64,000 nt of DNA from Dryocola boscaweniae (GTDB lineage Bacteria; Pseudomonadota; Gammaproteobacteria; Enterobacterales; Enterobacteriaceae). The notes under the pieces were generated by a model. It made no database searches and was not told where the DNA came from. It saw only the letters and a list, made by a program, of their open reading frames with translations. Location: assembly GCF_025215095.1 (NCBI RefSeq), contig NZ_JALHAP010000070.1:1-64000 (forward strand). Direction: 5' to 3'. A program made the translations under genes and the position numbers. Positions 41,306-52,224 of this stretch are shown here, one piece after another (positions within the stretch are counted from its first letter, which is position 1; each line of letters opens with the position of its first letter).

Positions 41306-42820
41306 CTATTCCACCGCCATCAGACGTCGGTATTCATCCCATGCGTAGAGATCCGTCATGCCGCTGATATAATCCTGAATCAGCCGGCAACGATAATAAT
41401 ATTCCCAGACGGCATATTCAGGGCTCGCAGGCGTTAAGTCATTTACGGCTTCGATATAAGCAAGCCGGTGTTTGGTCGACAATTTATGATAAAGCCGCGT
41501 CTCAATTGGCAGACGTCGCAGGCTCTCTTTTTCCACCAGCTCAGCAAAGTCCTCGGCGGATATATTGAGTAGCGGGCTGTAAATTTCAAGTAAGCCGCCA
41601 ATCACCCGATAGCCCTGCAACTCTAACTGTTCCACCTCAGGATGGCTGAAGACCTGTTCTACCGCCACCTGCTTATATAATTCCAGCAGGCGCGCGAACG
41701 GGCTGTCGTCCTCAAGCAAAGCATGATTAAACTCGCCCGTATAAATTTCCGGAAGATTGTCGATAAAACGCTGGGCCGCATAGGGAACCAGTTGATTTAA
41801 AGTATTCACCCGCAAATACATAAAGAACTGATCTTCGGTGCTGCGGCGCATTTGGTTGGTGCTGGATTTACGCCATGCTTCGTTAACGACTTTTTCAAAC
41901 AGATCGTCCTGCTTGCGCTCGCCCCAGGCCTCGCAAAGATGCTGGTAAAGCCGATCGACGCTAAAAATATTCTTCTCAACGGCATCTTCCAGATCCGCCA
42001 CGCAATAAGAGATATCGTCCGCTGCTTCCATAATCCATGTAAGAGGAAAGCGACTGAATTCACCTAGCTGCAGCTCCGCACGCAGGCGCTTGATATAGCT
42101 CTCTTCTGAAAGATAAAAGCCGGGTTTTTTCATCAAATATGCGTGGCTTTCCGGGGGCTTGCCGACAAACCAGGCCGGGCGGGTATATTTCAGAATGCAG
42201 CCAACCTGCGCCCAGGTCAGATTCATGCGCAGCAGGCTATGCACCAGGCGGATCCCCTGCGCATTGCCTTCAAACTGGCAGAGATCCTGGCGCACGTTGC
42301 GACGCAGCTCGTTTAACTTATCCTCGCCCTCACGCAGCCGCAGGGCGTCGACTTTGCAGCGATCGTCGCTGCGGGGTTGGCTGCCGGCATCGGCGGGAAA
42401 CAGGCGCTGGCGAAACCAGTCGTTGATAGCCGATTCGCCAAAATGCCCGAAAGGGGGATTGCCGATGTCGTGCATCAGACAGGCCATTTCGACGATGCTT
42501 TCAAAAGGCCCGGTCAGTTCACTCAGACCATACTTTTCGAGGCTTTGCTGCTCTTTAAGGCGGCTGAGAACTTCTTTGGCAATGTAGCGCCCAACCTGCT
42601 GAACTTCCATGGAGTGCGTCAACCGCGTACGCACAGAAGCGTTTCGCTCAAGGGGAAAAACCTGCGTTTTTTGCTGCAGGCGGCGGATCGCCGGAGAGTT
42701 TACGATCCTTCCGCGATCGCTCTCAAAAATGCGCAAAATCTCATGTTCATTTTTGACGCCGGAAGGCGAGCGGAAACGGCGGTGCCAGTTAATTTTCTTG
42801 CGGAAATCTAGTTCACTCAT
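41306..42820 (-). CDS. dgt: Deoxyguanosinetriphosphate triphosphohydrolase
   Basis: Hydrolyses dGTP to deoxyguanosine and tripolyphosphate; a hexameric HD-domain enzyme. Metal ligands are in [10 protein letters not shown] and [16 protein letters not shown], with later residues in [15 protein letters not shown] start at ATG 42818-42820, preceded by AGGAGAGG, giving 504 residues (K-12: 505). A longer start at 42838 adds a glycine/glutamate stretch encoded by the ribosome site itself. It is divergent from mtnN. Confidence 0.97.
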   Translation of the reverse strand: MSELDFRKKINWHRRFRSPSGVKNEHEILRIFESDRGRIVNSPAIRRLQQKTQVFPLERNASVRTRLTHSMEVQQVGRYIAKEVLSRLKEQQSLEKYGLSELTGPFESIVEMACLMHDIGNPPFGHFGESAINDWFRQRLFPADAGSQPRSDDRCKVDALRLREGEDKLNELRRNVRQDLCQFEGNAQGIRLVHSLLRMNLTWAQVGCILKYTRPAWFVGKPPESHAYLMKKPGFYLSEESYIKRLRAELQLGEFSRFPLTWIMEAADDISYCVADLEDAVEKNIFSVDRLYQHLCEAWGERKQDDLFEKVVNEAWRKSSTNQMRRSTEDQFFMYLRVNTLNQLVPYAAQRFIDNLPEIYTGEFNHALLEDDSPFARLLELYKQVAVEQVFSHPEVEQLELQGYRVIGGLLEIYSPLLNISAEDFAELVEKESLRRLPIETRLYHKLSTKHRLAYIEAVNDLTPASPEYAVWEYYYRCRLIQDYISGMTDLYAWDEYRRLMAVE

Positions 42821-42914
42821 GCCCTCTCCTTCGCCCAAATCAAGAGCGGATTAATTCCTTGATGCTTGCCATGATAGACTATGCATCCTAACTAACACGA
42901 TTGCGAGTATCTCT

Positions 42915-43613
42915 ATGAAAGCAGGCATTATTGGCGCGATGGAAGAAGAAGTTACGCTTCTGCGTGACAAAATCGAAAATCGCCAAACGCTGAAACTTGC
43001 GGGCTGTGAAATTTACACCGGCACCCTGAACGGCGTGGAAGTGGCGTTATTGAAATCCGGCATCGGTAAAGTCGCGGCAGCTTTGGGCGCAACCTTACTG
43101 CTTGAGCATTTCAAGCCTGACGTGGTCATCAATACCGGTTCCGCAGGCGGTCTGGCGCCAACGCTGAAAGTGGGTGATATCGTTGTTTCCGACGAAGTGC
43201 GCTATCACGACGCGGACGTCACCGCTTTTGGTTATGAATACGGCCAGTTGCCCGGCTGTCCTGCGGGCTTTGCTGCTGATGCAAAACTGATTGCCGCAGC
43301 AGAAGAATGCATCAGCGAGCTGAACCTGAACGCGGTACGCGGCCTGGTTGTCAGCGGCGATGCGTTTATCAACGGTTCCGTCGCGCTGGCGAAAATCCGC
43401 CATAACTTCCCACAGGCCGTTGCGGTAGAAATGGAAGCCACGGCTGTCGCGCATGTTTGCCACAACTTCGGTACGCCGTTCGTGGTGGTGCGCGCTATTT
43501 CTGACGTGGCCGACCAGCAGTCTCACCTGAGCTTCGACGAATTCCTGGCGGTAGCGGCTAAACAGTCCACGCTGATGGTTGAAAATCTGGTGCAGAAACT
43601 GGCTCGTGGCTAA
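42915..43613 (+). CDS. mtnN: 5'-methylthioadenosine/S-adenosylhomocysteine nucleosidase
   Basis: Cleaves MTA, SAH and 5'-deoxyadenosine to adenine and the thioribose; part of SAM recycling and of the LuxS pathway. Glu12 (MEEE), the [11 protein letters not shown] glutamates and Asp in ISDVAD are the catalytic set. Length is 232, as in K-12. Its 3' end overlaps btuF, as in E. coli. Confidence 0.98.
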   Translation: MKAGIIGAMEEEVTLLRDKIENRQTLKLAGCEIYTGTLNGVEVALLKSGIGKVAAALGATLLLEHFKPDVVINTGSAGGLAPTLKVGDIVVSDEVRYHDADVTAFGYEYGQLPGCPAGFAADAKLIAAAEECISELNLNAVRGLVVSGDAFINGSVALAKIRHNFPQAVAVEMEATAVAHVCHNFGTPFVVVRAISDVADQQSHLSFDEFLAVAAKQSTLMVENLVQKLARG

Positions 43614-44406
43614 CAGGACGCTCTGGCGCGGGATAAGCGCCATTCTTTTTTGCTTGCCGTTGCTGCTGTGCGCCGCGCCGCGGGTTATTTCTCTGTCGCC
43701 CAGTAATACCGAACTTGCCTTCGCGGCAGGTATTACGCCGGTGGCGGTGAGCGCCTGGTCGGACTACCCAGAAGAAGCCAAAAAACTTGAGCAGGTGGCG
43801 AACTGGCAGGGCATGAACCTTGAACGCATCGTGGCGTTAAAGCCGGATGTGGTGCTGGCCTGGCGAGCAGGAAATGCGGAACGGCAGGTAAACCAACTGG
43901 CAGCGCTTGGGATAAAAATCGTCTGGTTAGATCCCACAACGGTTGAAGAGGTGATTTCAGCGCTGCGCCAGCTTGGGGCATACAGCCCAACGCCGGAAAC
44001 AGCGACTAAAGCGGCCGATCAACTGGCGGCAGAATTCCAGGCGTTAAAAGCTCAGTATGCGCAAGCGGCGAAGAAAAAAGTGTTTCTCCAGTTTGGTCAA
44101 CATCCCCTTTTTACTTCCGGTAAGGGTTCGATTCAGGATGAAATCCTGGCGTTGTGCGGCGGAGAAAATATCTTTGCCGATAGCCGCGTTCCGTGGCCGC
44201 AGGTCAGCCGTGAGCAAGTGCTCATCCGTAAACCGCAGGCTATTATCATCACTGGCGACGAAAGCAAAATTCCGCCGGTGCAACAATTCTGGCAGCCCCA
44301 GCTAACTATTCCGGTTAAAGCGGTGAATGATGACTGGTTTAGCCGCGCGGGCCCGCGTATTATCCTCGCCGCAAAACAGCTCTGTACGGAGCTGGCAGAA
44401 AAATAA
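43606..44406 (+). CDS. btuF: Vitamin B12-binding protein BtuF
   Basis: Periplasmic binding protein that passes cobalamin to the BtuCD ABC importer. I choose GTG 43606 as start: it overlaps the mtnN end by 8 bp and gives 266 residues with a signal peptide ending CAA before [18 protein letters not shown], matching K-12 in length and cleavage position. An ATG at 43579 would add nine residues inside mtn[23 protein letters not shown] and the [13 protein letters not shown] segment are BtuF hallmarks. No btuC/btuD lies here. Confidence 0.93.
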   Translation: MANRTLWRGISAILFCLPLLLCAAPRVISLSPSNTELAFAAGITPVAVSAWSDYPEEAKKLEQVANWQGMNLERIVALKPDVVLAWRAGNAERQVNQLAALGIKIVWLDPTTVEEVISALRQLGAYSPTPETATKAADQLAAEFQALKAQYAQAAKKKVFLQFGQHPLFTSGKGSIQDEILALCGGENIFADSRVPWPQVSREQVLIRKPQAIIITGDESKIPPVQQFWQPQLTIPVKAVNDDWFSRAGPRIILAAKQLCTELAEK

Positions 44407-44429
44407 GCTTACTTGAGGGTAACTCTTAC

Positions 44430-45050
44430 ATGCTCGTTTATTGGCTGGACATCATTGGCACAGCCGTCTTTGCCATCTCCGGCGTGCTGCTTGCCGGCAA
44501 ACTTCGTATGGACCCGTTTGGCGTGCTGGTGCTGGGCGTTGTCACAGCCGTGGGCGGAGGGACAATACGTGACATGGCTCTGGCGAATGGCCCAGTATTC
44601 TGGGTAAAAGATCCGACAGACCTGGTGGTGGCGATGGTCACCTGCCTGCTGACGATCCTGCTGGTGCGCCAGCCTCGCCGCCTGCCGAAGTGGATCTTAC
44701 CGGTGCTGGATGCCGTCGGGCTTGCGGTATTTGTGGGGATTGGCGTCAACAAAGCCTTCCTGGCAGGCACCAGCCCGCTGATTGCAATTTGCATGGGCGT
44801 GCTGACGGGCGTTGGCGGCGGGATTATTCGCGACGTGCTGGCGCGTGAAATCCCCATGATCCTGCGGACGGAAATTTACGCCACCGCCTGTATCATCGGC
44901 GGCATCGTGCATGCTACAGCTTTCTATACATTCAAAGTACCGCTGGAGCAGGCAAGCATGATTGGCATGGTGGTTACGCTCACGATACGTCTGGCGGCGA
45001 TTCGCTGGCACCTCAAACTGCCGACGTTTGCGTTGGATGACCGACAATAG
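44430..45050 (+). CDS. yadS: TRIC-type cation channel family protein YadS
   Basis: A 206-residue inner-membrane protein of the UPF0126/TRIC family with about seven hydrophobic segments. Two internal repeats are clear: GGGTIRDMALANGPVFW and GGGIIRDVLAREIPMI, the signature of this family. The bacterial role is not settled; cation channel activity is known for some members. It follows btuF by 23 bp and is the last gene of the unit. Confidence 0.92.
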   Translation: MLVYWLDIIGTAVFAISGVLLAGKLRMDPFGVLVLGVVTAVGGGTIRDMALANGPVFWVKDPTDLVVAMVTCLLTILLVRQPRRLPKWILPVLDAVGLAVFVGIGVNKAFLAGTSPLIAICMGVLTGVGGGIIRDVLAREIPMILRTEIYATACIIGGIVHATAFYTFKVPLEQASMIGMVVTLTIRLAAIRWHLKLPTFALDDRQ

Positions 45051-45054
45051 ACAA

Positions 45055-45082
45055 TAAAAAAGCCGTGTTAAAAAACACGGCT
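45055..45082 (-). terminator. Terminator facing erpA, after yadS
   Basis: Stem AGCCGTGTT / AACACGGCT (45061-45069, 45074-45082) with an AAAA loop. The T run is on the minus strand, so it mainly stops leftward transcripts from erpA after they pass the REP pair. On the plus strand it lacks a T tail. Confidence 0.75.
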
Positions 45083-45114
45083 CAGATTACTGACAAAGGT
45101 CGTTAAACGGTTGT

Positions 45115-45192
45115 TGTAGGGTGGATAAGCGCAAGCGTCATCCACCATTTTTGCCCGTTTTGTCGGATGACGCTTCGCTTATCCGACCTACA
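45115..45192. repeat. Inverted REP pair (BIME) between yadS and erpA
   Basis: Two REP-like units stand head to head. The first (45115-45146) contains GGTGGATAAGCGCAAGCGTC and ATCCACC; the second (45161-45192) contains GTCGGATGACGCTTCGCTTA and TCCGACCTACA. Each is a hairpin and the two are inverted copies of each other with differing arms (GTGGAT, TCGGAT). The second covers the erpA stop codon. Confidence 0.85.
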
Positions 45193-45532
45193 CGCTAAAG
45201 GAAGAACCACACCCGCAGGTGCTTTTTGCATTCGGGTTGGTCACCACGAAGCGAGAACCTTCCAGACCTTCAGTGTAATCCACCGCGCCGCCCACCAGAT
45301 ATTGCAGGCTCATCGGGTCAACCACCAGCGCGACGCCTTGCTTCTCAATGGTCATATCGCCGTCGTTGATCTGGTCATCAAAGGTGAAGCCATACTGGAA
45401 GCCGCTGCAACCACCACCGGTGATATAGACGCGCAGCTTGAGATTCGGATTCTCTTCATCTGCGATCAGGCTTTTTACTTTTTTGGCTGCGGCTTCTGTA
45501 AACTGCAGCGGCAGCGCTACGTCATCACTCAT
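45188..45532 (-). CDS. erpA: Iron-sulfur cluster insertion protein ErpA
   Basis: A-type carrier that delivers [4Fe-4S] clusters, for example to IspG/IspH of the MEP pathway and respiratory enzymes. Cluster ligands C42 (GGGCSG), C106 and C108 (CGCGSS) are present. The 114 residues (start ATG 45530-45532, ribosome site GGGAG) match K-12. An in-frame start 11 codons upstream has no support. The stop codon lies inside a REP unit. Confidence 0.97.
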   Translation of the reverse strand: MSDDVALPLQFTEAAAKKVKSLIADEENPNLKLRVYITGGGCSGFQYGFTFDDQINDGDMTIEKQGVALVVDPMSLQYLVGGAVDYTEGLEGSRFVVTNPNAKSTCGCGSSFSV

Positions 45533-45613
45533 TTTTTGCTCCCAACGAAATAAGAAATCGGACAAAGATTAACCCGATCTTTAGGGCCATTATCTAATAC
45601 GCAGTCAAATCGT

Positions 45614-47035
45614 TCAAGTATTCTCCCCGGCAGGGGTCGGCTGTGCCTTAGCCTGCTTTTCGGCTTCCTGCTTAGCAAGCGTCCGCGCAAGTATCGAGGA
45701 GTATAGCGGTTTACCGCCGAGAAATTGTGCTAATAGTGTCGCGCCAAGACAGGTAATGATCATTGGCAAAATGAGCTGATAATTGTCAGTCATTTCCAGA
45801 ACCAGCACGATACCGGTAAGCGGCGCACGCACCGAGGCGGCAAACAGCGCGCCCATCCCCGCGATAGCAAATGTACCAACATCAAGATGATAAGCCGGGA
45901 ACCATGCCGCGCTTGCCATACCGAATGCCGTGCCTAGCAGCGTGCCCAACGCAAGCATCGGTGCAAAAATCCCGCCAGGCGCGCCTGAAGAAAAACATAA
46001 AAGCGTAGTAATAATGCGGGCGATAAAAATAAACAGCAGCATGCCCAGCGTGTAATTTCCCGCAGCGGCAATAGGTATAAGGTTAAAACCACCGCCCGCC
46101 GCCGCAGGCTGGATAAGCCCTAACACGCCGCAAATCCCGCCCAGCAGGCCGCCAATCAGCACCCATTTTTTTATTTCGCCGCCGTGGATACGCTGAAACA
46201 TATCCTGAGTCCGGAACACCAGCGAGTTAAACAATACGCCCACCACGCCGAATACCATCCCTAATACCAGATACAGCCAGAGCGTATTAACCGGCGCATT
46301 AGAAAGTTTGCCCACTTCGATTACTGCGTTTTCACCGTTAAAAATACGGAACACCACGCTCGACATAATCACGCCGATGAAAACCGCTTTAATGGAAATC
46401 AGGTTGTAGCGAAACTGCGGACGCATCTCTTCGATAATGAACAAAATACCCGCGAGCGGCGCGTTAAATGCCGCTGAAAGCCCGGCAGCAGCGCCCGTCG
46501 CCAGTAAAGAATGCCGTGCTTCCGCCCCACGCAGGCGGAAAATATCCAGCACCATGCGACCAATATTTCCGCCCAGTTGCACCGTCGGACCTTCACGCCC
46601 CAGCACCATACCCGCACCGAGCGTACCCATCCCGCCGATAAATTTCACCGGGATCACCCGCCACCAGCGCACCGGCCGCAGCTCTTCCAGCGCGCCTTCA
46701 ATTTCGGGGATACCTGACCCGCCCGCTTCCGGGGCAAATCGACGCACCAGATAGTAGCCCACCATCGCTAACAGCACTGAACTGATAAACGCCAGCGGCC
46801 AGACTATCAGCGAATAATCTGCAACATGCGTCAGCATCGCCAGGCGATTTTGCTGCACCCAGTTAACTGCCTTTTCGAAAGCAACGCCCACAAGCCCGGC
46901 CAGCGTTCCGACGATAGCCGCCATAAACAGAATCGCCACCGGCGTTTTGTCCCGGCGAATCAGGCGACGTACCATATCGCCCCTGCGCAATCTGACGGCC
47001 TGCTGTGCTTCAAAAGAGGGGTGAGAAGGATTCAT
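45614..47035 (-). CDS. clcA: H+/Cl- exchange transporter ClcA
   Basis: CLC antiporter of the inner membrane, exchanging two chloride for one proton, important in extreme acid resistance. Selectivity motifs [14 protein letters not shown] (gating glutamate) and the KPLYS tyrosine are present, as is [10 protein letters not shown] with the proton-path glutamate. I choose ATG 47033-47035, which gives 473 residues, the K-12 length. An ATG four codons upstream is possible, and neither has a clear ribosome site. It is divergent from hemL. Confidence 0.93.
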   Translation of the reverse strand: MNPSHPSFEAQQAVRLRRGDMVRRLIRRDKTPVAILFMAAIVGTLAGLVGVAFEKAVNWVQQNRLAMLTHVADYSLIVWPLAFISSVLLAMVGYYLVRRFAPEAGGSGIPEIEGALEELRPVRWWRVIPVKFIGGMGTLGAGMVLGREGPTVQLGGNIGRMVLDIFRLRGAEARHSLLATGAAAGLSAAFNAPLAGILFIIEEMRPQFRYNLISIKAVFIGVIMSSVVFRIFNGENAVIEVGKLSNAPVNTLWLYLVLGMVFGVVGVLFNSLVFRTQDMFQRIHGGEIKKWVLIGGLLGGICGVLGLIQPAAAGGGFNLIPIAAAGNYTLGMLLFIFIARIITTLLCFSSGAPGGIFAPMLALGTLLGTAFGMASAAWFPAYHLDVGTFAIAGMGALFAASVRAPLTGIVLVLEMTDNYQLILPMIITCLGATLLAQFLGGKPLYSSILARTLAKQEAEKQAKAQPTPAGENT

Positions 47036-47104
47036 TGGTATAATCATTAATAAGTAATACAAATCGAGCAGGCATTCTACTCGCTCGGCGCGCCCGGGCA
47101 AAAC

Positions 47105-47134
47105 TTTCATAACCCCGAAGGTTTCCCTTAGAAT
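47105..47134 (+). promoter_or_regulatory. Probable hemL promoter
   Basis: TTTCAT (47105-47110) and TAGAAT (47129-47134), 18 bp apart, lie about 40 bp before hemL in the divergent clcA-hemL gap. Confidence 0.4.
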
Positions 47135-47173
47135 AGTCCGTTGCCATTCTTTTCACGAATCAGGAGCCGATTC

Positions 47174-48454
47174 ATGAGTAAGTCAGAAAATCTGTACGAT
47201 GCCGCCCGTAAAGTCATCCCAGGCGGGGTGAACTCGCCGGTACGTGCTTTTACCGGAGTCGGCGGTGTCCCGCTGTTTGTTGAACGCGCCGACGGCGCTT
47301 ATCTGTTTGATGCCGACGGCAAAGCCTATATCGATTATGTTGGCTCCTGGGGGCCGATGATCCTCGGCCATAACCACCCGGCTATTCGTAACGCGGTCAT
47401 TGAAGCCGTGGAACGCGGCCTGAGCTTTGGCGCACCGACCGAAATGGAAGTAAAAATGGCGGAGCTGGTGACGGAACTGGTTCCAACCATGGACATGGTC
47501 CGCATGGTGAACTCCGGCACTGAAGCCACCATGAGCGCTATTCGCCTGGCGCGCGGTTTCACCGGCCGCGACAAAATCATTAAATTCGAAGGTTGCTATC
47601 ACGGCCACGCCGACTGCCTGCTGGTGAAAGCGGGTTCCGGCGCACTGACTTTGGGCCAGCCGAACTCGCCTGGCGTGCCTGCAGACTTTGCAAAACACAC
47701 CCTCACCTGCACCTATAACGATCTCTCCTCAGTACGTGAAGCGTTTGAACTGTACCCGCAGGACGTGGCGTGCATCATCGTTGAACCAGTCGCGGGCAAC
47801 ATGAACTGTATCCCGCCAAACGATGACTTCCTGCCAGGTTTACGCGCGCTGTGTGATGAATTTGGCGCCCTGCTGATTATCGACGAAGTGATGACCGGCT
47901 TCCGTGTGGCGCTGGCCGGCGCTCAGTCTTATTACGGCGTTGAGCCGGATCTGACCTGCCTTGGCAAAATCATCGGCGGCGGCATGCCGGTGGGCGCTTT
48001 TGGCGGCCGTCGTGAAATCATGGACGCGCTGGCGCCAACCGGCCCGGTTTACCAGGCGGGCACGCTCTCCGGTAACCCAATCGCTATGGCTGCAGGTTAT
48101 GCCTGTCTGACAGCGGTTGCCCAGCCGGGTATCCACCAGACGTTAACCGAACTCACGGAAATGCTGGCTGATGGCCTGTTGCGCGCGGCAAAAGAAGAGA
48201 ATATCCCACTGGTCGTCAACAACGTTGGCGGCATGTTCGGCCTGTTCTTTACCGATGCGCCAACCGTGACCAACTACAAGGATGTGATGGCGTGCGACGT
48301 GGAGCGCTTTAAGAAGTTCTTCCACCTGATGCTGGAAGAAGGCGTGTACCTGGCGCCGTCCGCATTTGAAGCAGGCTTTATGTCGGTCGCGCACTCGAAG
48401 GAAGATATTCAGAAAACCATCGACGCTGCGCGTCGGGTGTTTGCGAAGCTTTAA
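47174..48454 (+). CDS. hemL: Glutamate-1-semialdehyde 2,1-aminomutase
   Basis: PLP/PMP enzyme that makes 5-aminolevulinate, the haem precursor. The catalytic lysine is in [19 protein letters not shown] (about residue 265), and the gating region includes [17 protein letters not shown]. The start is ATG 47174, preceded by AGGAG, giving 426 residues, as in K-12; eleven upstream codons are not used. It is convergent with fhuB. Confidence 0.98.
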   Translation: MSKSENLYDAARKVIPGGVNSPVRAFTGVGGVPLFVERADGAYLFDADGKAYIDYVGSWGPMILGHNHPAIRNAVIEAVERGLSFGAPTEMEVKMAELVTELVPTMDMVRMVNSGTEATMSAIRLARGFTGRDKIIKFEGCYHGHADCLLVKAGSGALTLGQPNSPGVPADFAKHTLTCTYNDLSSVREAFELYPQDVACIIVEPVAGNMNCIPPNDDFLPGLRALCDEFGALLIIDEVMTGFRVALAGAQSYYGVEPDLTCLGKIIGGGMPVGAFGGRREIMDALAPTGPVYQAGTLSGNPIAMAAGYACLTAVAQPGIHQTLTELTEMLADGLLRAAKEENIPLVVNNVGGMFGLFFTDAPTVTNYKDVMACDVERFKKFFHLMLEEGVYLAPSAFEAGFMSVAHSKEDIQKTIDAARRVFAKL

Positions 48455-48464
48455 TCACTCTTTG

Positions 48465-48487
48465 TCCTCTCCCCGACGGGGAGAGGA
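48465..48487. terminator. Hairpin between hemL and fhuB
   Basis: A perfect 10-bp stem TCCTCTCCCC / GGGGAGAGGA (48465-48474, 48478-48487) with a GAC loop sits in the 43-bp gap of the convergent genes. It lacks a strong T run on either strand, so termination may be weak or Rho-assisted. Confidence 0.55.
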
Positions 48488-48497
48488 TGCTTATTCA

Positions 48498-50483
48498 CTA
48501 GCGGCTTTGCTTACGCAGCAAATAAACGAAATAAGGCGCGCCGATAAACGTCGCCAGCAGCCCGGCCGGCACCTGATCCGGGAACAGCAGCATCCTTCCG
48601 CACCAGTCCGCAGCCACCATCAACATCCCACCCAACAGCGCAGCCATAACTAACTGCGGCATCGCACGGCGGAAACCGAGCATGCGCGCAATATGCGGAG
48701 CCATTAGCCCGACAAAGCTCAGCGGCCCAACGGTTAACGTCGCAGCGGCGGTCAACGTTGCGGCCAGCAACAGCAACCCAAATCGTGAAGGCGTAAGCGC
48801 CATGCCCACCGCACGAGCGGTTGCGCCACCCAGCGGCAGAATCATCAGCCAGCGGCGGCACAGCGGAGTCAGAGCAAACAGCACGATCATCAGCATCAAC
48901 GTCTTAACCGCCCGATCGCCCGTCACGCTATAGGTTGAGCCGGAAATCCAGGTGAGAATACCCGCCATGCGCGGATCGCCGCTTGCCATCAACAGCATCA
49001 GCAGCATGGTAAAGGCGGTGCTCAGCGCCATCCCCGCCAGCAACATGCGCTGCGGCGAGAAGCCCCCGCGTCCTGCCGCCACCATAATTACTAACAGGGT
49101 AATCGCCGCGCCAAGACTTCCCGCAGGGAACAGCCAGCCGAAGGCATCTCCCGGCACGATAAACAGCATAATCACCACGCCAAATGCCGCGCCGGAACTG
49201 ATACCTAATACTTCCGGACTAGCCATCGCGTTTCCCGTCAGACGCTGAATCACGCTCCCCGCCACGGCTAACATCATCCCTGCCGTTAGCGCCGCCAGCA
49301 TACGCGGCCAGCGCCATGGCAAAAGATGCTGGAACATCTCGCCGTTAACCCAGTTCCAGCCGTGCGCATCGCGCCCCAGCGTAAGCGCGGTAACAACCAC
49401 CAGCGCCAGCAACCCGCAGCCGATAAGAATCCACCATCCAACATGCTGCCGTTCGGCAGGCACATTATCACCAGCGTTCATGGCAGGCGTGCCCACCGTA
49501 CGCAGGCGCGGCAGCAACCAGAGCAGCAGCGGCGCGCCAATTAACGCAGTCACGGTACCGGTCGAGATTTCACGCCATGCGCCTGCCAGCCAGATAACAG
49601 CCTGGTCCGAAAGCCAGAGGATCAGCGCGCCTATCAACGGCGCGAAGAACAGACGGGTCACAAGACGACGAGCGCCAAGCATTTTCGCCAACAAAGGCGC
49701 AAACAGGCCAATAAAACCGATAATCCCCACCGCGTTAACCAGCAGCGCGCTGATCGCGATCGCGAGAATTAATGTCGCAAGGCGTACCAGAGAAAGGGCC
49801 AGGCCAAGGTTGCGCGCAACGCCATCGTCCAGGCCCATCAGCGTCAGCGGACGCAACAGCAACAGAGTTAGCAACAATCCGCCGACCAGGCGCGGCCACA
49901 GACCATTGACGATGCTCCAGTCCTGCTGGTTCAACGCGCCGGTACTCCACAGAAACATATTCTGTAGCTGGTCGTGATGGAAAATAGCCAGCAGTTGATT
50001 GACCGCACCGCAGTAAAGGCTGAGCACTAAGCCCGCCAGGATAAGCGTAACCGGCGACAATCTCTTGCCCCACGCCACGCCAAATACCAGCAGGCCAACA
50101 ACGCCCGCGCCGATTAGCGCAGCAAACTGTTGCGTCTCAAAGCCGCCCGGAAGCGCCCATAATGTCGCGACGGTCACGCCAAGTTGAGCGCCGCTGGCTA
50201 CGCCGAGCGTCGTCGGTTCCGCCAGAGGGTTGCGTAAAACCTGCTGGAATAATACGCCGACCAGCCCCAACCCCGCGCCAACCAGTAGCGAAATCGCCAG
50301 ACGTGGCAGCAGGCTGTAGTGGAACAGCATTTGATTAATATCGTCGATATTGGGTTGCCACCATGCCTTAGCCCACTGCGCCGAGGGCAGTTGTGCATTC
50401 AGGTTATGAAGCGTTAGCGCACAGGCAACGGCAAACAATATCGACAGCAGCGCGGCAGGAAACAGAACATGATGACGTCTCAC
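48498..50483 (-). CDS. fhuB: Ferrichrome ABC importer, permease FhuB
   Basis: Inner-membrane permease for ferric hydroxamate siderophores; a fused double FecCD-type protein, with two homologous halves of about 330 residues and about 20 membrane segments. Each half has the loop that contacts FhuC, for example NPLAEPTTLGVASGAQLG and NAMASPEVLGISSGAAFG. Length is 661 (K-12: 660). The start is GTG, overlapping the fhuD stop by 4 bases. Confidence 0.98.
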   Translation of the reverse strand: MRRHHVLFPAALLSILFAVACALTLHNLNAQLPSAQWAKAWWQPNIDDINQMLFHYSLLPRLAISLLVGAGLGLVGVLFQQVLRNPLAEPTTLGVASGAQLGVTVATLWALPGGFETQQFAALIGAGVVGLLVFGVAWGKRLSPVTLILAGLVLSLYCGAVNQLLAIFHHDQLQNMFLWSTGALNQQDWSIVNGLWPRLVGGLLLTLLLLRPLTLMGLDDGVARNLGLALSLVRLATLILAIAISALLVNAVGIIGFIGLFAPLLAKMLGARRLVTRLFFAPLIGALILWLSDQAVIWLAGAWREISTGTVTALIGAPLLLWLLPRLRTVGTPAMNAGDNVPAERQHVGWWILIGCGLLALVVVTALTLGRDAHGWNWVNGEMFQHLLPWRWPRMLAALTAGMMLAVAGSVIQRLTGNAMASPEVLGISSGAAFGVVIMLFIVPGDAFGWLFPAGSLGAAITLLVIMVAAGRGGFSPQRMLLAGMALSTAFTMLLMLLMASGDPRMAGILTWISGSTYSVTGDRAVKTLMLMIVLFALTPLCRRWLMILPLGGATARAVGMALTPSRFGLLLLAATLTAAATLTVGPLSFVGLMAPHIARMLGFRRAMPQLVMAALLGGMLMVAADWCGRMLLFPDQVPAGLLATFIGAPYFVYLLRKQSR

Positions 50484-51379
50484 GCAGCGCTCCCTACGGC
50501 TTTCGCCAGCATTTTAGTGAAGTTCATGGCGGAAATAGTTGCGCCGTATAGCCACACGGCCGGCACGCGCTGGAAACGGTTCTGGCGTACAAACGGCATT
50601 GCTTTCCATAATGGCGTCGCCATCACTTTTTCCATTTCGGCGTCGTTATTGTGATCAAAACAAATCACATCCGCATTTTTAATCACCGCAAGTCGCTCGA
50701 GCCCAACAACGGCAGTGCCCCAGAAGTTGGTTTCGCCATGCCAGGCATTTTTTACGCCCAGCAGATCCATCACTTCCTGAAACAGGCTGTTTTGCCCAAC
50801 GATTAATGCGTGACGCGGATCGAGCAGCGTTATCAGCAATACCGGCCGATCGCTTCGCTGCGCAAAGCGCGGTTTCATCTCAGCAATGAATTGATCAAAG
50901 TGGGCCAGATGATCTTTTGCCGCCTGCTGCATGCCCAGCTTTTCCCCTAGCTCGGTCAGGGAATGGCGCGCAACGGTCAGCGGCTTGCCTGAGCCATCGT
51001 TAAAGTTAAAACCGAGTCCTGGCGCGATGCGCGTCATTTTCTCAGGCGAAGGCCCATAACCGGCGGAATAGAGAATCAGCGACGGTTTAAGCTGGGTAAG
51101 CAGTTCCAGATTAGGTTCAGTACGCAGGCCAACGTCAATAACGCTGGCTGGCAATGCCGGCTCGCCTACCCAGGCGCGATAGTTGTTCATATCGGCTACC
51201 GCCATCGGCGTGGCGCCAAGCGCGAGCATCAACTCTGCGGGCAGCCATTCGAGGGCGACGACTCGATGAGGATCGATGGACGCGGCATGCGCACGGCCCA
51301 TTTTGAATAACAGTGGCGATAACGCCAGGGCCGTCACAAGCTGGCGACGGCTAATTGAGGGGTTAATCAGTTCAGCCAT
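50480..51379 (-). CDS. fhuD: Ferric hydroxamate-binding protein FhuD
   Basis: Periplasmic receptor passing ferrichrome and related siderophores to FhuB. The N terminus has a Tat-type signal (SRRQLVTALALSPLL...AHA), as in E. coli FhuD. The helix-linked two-lobe fold is implied by RVVALEWLPAELMLALG and the conserved tail WLYGATISAMNF. Length is 299 (K-12: 296). The ATG overlaps the fhuC stop by one base. Confidence 0.97.
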   Translation of the reverse strand: MAELINPSISRRQLVTALALSPLLFKMGRAHAASIDPHRVVALEWLPAELMLALGATPMAVADMNNYRAWVGEPALPASVIDVGLRTEPNLELLTQLKPSLILYSAGYGPSPEKMTRIAPGLGFNFNDGSGKPLTVARHSLTELGEKLGMQQAAKDHLAHFDQFIAEMKPRFAQRSDRPVLLITLLDPRHALIVGQNSLFQEVMDLLGVKNAWHGETNFWGTAVVGLERLAVIKNADVICFDHNNDAEMEKVMATPLWKAMPFVRQNRFQRVPAVWLYGATISAMNFTKMLAKAVGSAA

Positions 51380-52176
51380 CAGTAAACAAAGCTCACCGGC
51401 GCCGCGCCCGCAGGGTGCTGCAAAATGCCCATCGGAATGCCGTAGATATGCTCAAGCGTTGCGCTTTGCATTATCTCAGCCGGGCTGCCCTGAGCAATCA
51501 TTTCGCCGCCGCGCAGCGCCACCAGATGGTCGCAATAGCGCGCGGCCATATTAATATCGTGCAGCACAGCAATTACCGTTAAGCCGCGCTCCTGGCTCAG
51601 ACGATGGATTAACGCCAGCACGTCAACCTGATGGGCGATATCCAGCGCGGAAGTCGGTTCATCAAGCAGCAAACAGCGGCTGTCCTGCGCCACCAGCATC
51701 GCAATCCATGCGCGCTGACGCTCGCCGCCGGAAAGACTGTCCACCAGCCGATGAGCAAAAGGCTTCAGGCCAACCAGCGTAATCGCTTCTTCCACAAGCT
51801 CCCTGTCCGCAACACCAAAACGCCCTAACGCGCCGTGCCATGGATAACGGCCAATGGCGACCAGCTCACGAACCGTCATCCCTTCCGCTGCGGGAAGCTG
51901 CTGCGGTAAATAGGCCACCTGCCGGGCAAACGCCTTACTGCTCCAACTGTCGAGCGGCTGTTCGTTTAAGCGAATCTCGCCCTTCGTTGGCTTCTGGTGG
52001 CGACCAAGCATTTTCAGCAGCGTAGATTTACCCGAGCCGTTATGGCCAATCAGGCCGGTGACTTTTCCAACGGGAAAGGAGAGCGACAGCGGATGAAGCA
52101 ATGTGCGACCAGGCACACGGAAGGTGACGTCAGTAAGGCTAAAGGTGGTATCAGGATGGGAGAGTTTGTCGTGCAT
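51379..52176 (-). CDS. fhuC: Ferrichrome ABC importer, ATPase FhuC
   Basis: ATP-binding subunit for FhuB. Walker A GHNGSGKST, the signature LSGGERQR and Walker B CLLLDEPTSALD are intact. The start chosen is ATG 52174-52176, giving 265 residues, identical to K-12; sixteen further upstream codons are rejected. It follows fhuA by 48 bp in the Fur-controlled operon. Confidence 0.97.
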   Translation of the reverse strand: MHDKLSHPDTTFSLTDVTFRVPGRTLLHPLSLSFPVGKVTGLIGHNGSGKSTLLKMLGRHQKPTKGEIRLNEQPLDSWSSKAFARQVAYLPQQLPAAEGMTVRELVAIGRYPWHGALGRFGVADRELVEEAITLVGLKPFAHRLVDSLSGGERQRAWIAMLVAQDSRCLLLDEPTSALDIAHQVDVLALIHRLSQERGLTVIAVLHDINMAARYCDHLVALRGGEMIAQGSPAEIMQSATLEHIYGIPMGILQHPAGAAPVSFVY

Positions 52177-52224
52177 AATAGCCCAACTTGTTGAAGGGCA
52201 CGGCGAACCGTGCCCGGAATACAA

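Noticed and set aside
45115..45192. CRISPR-like repeat
   Set aside because: There are only two inverted units without regular spacers; the sequence fits REP elements.
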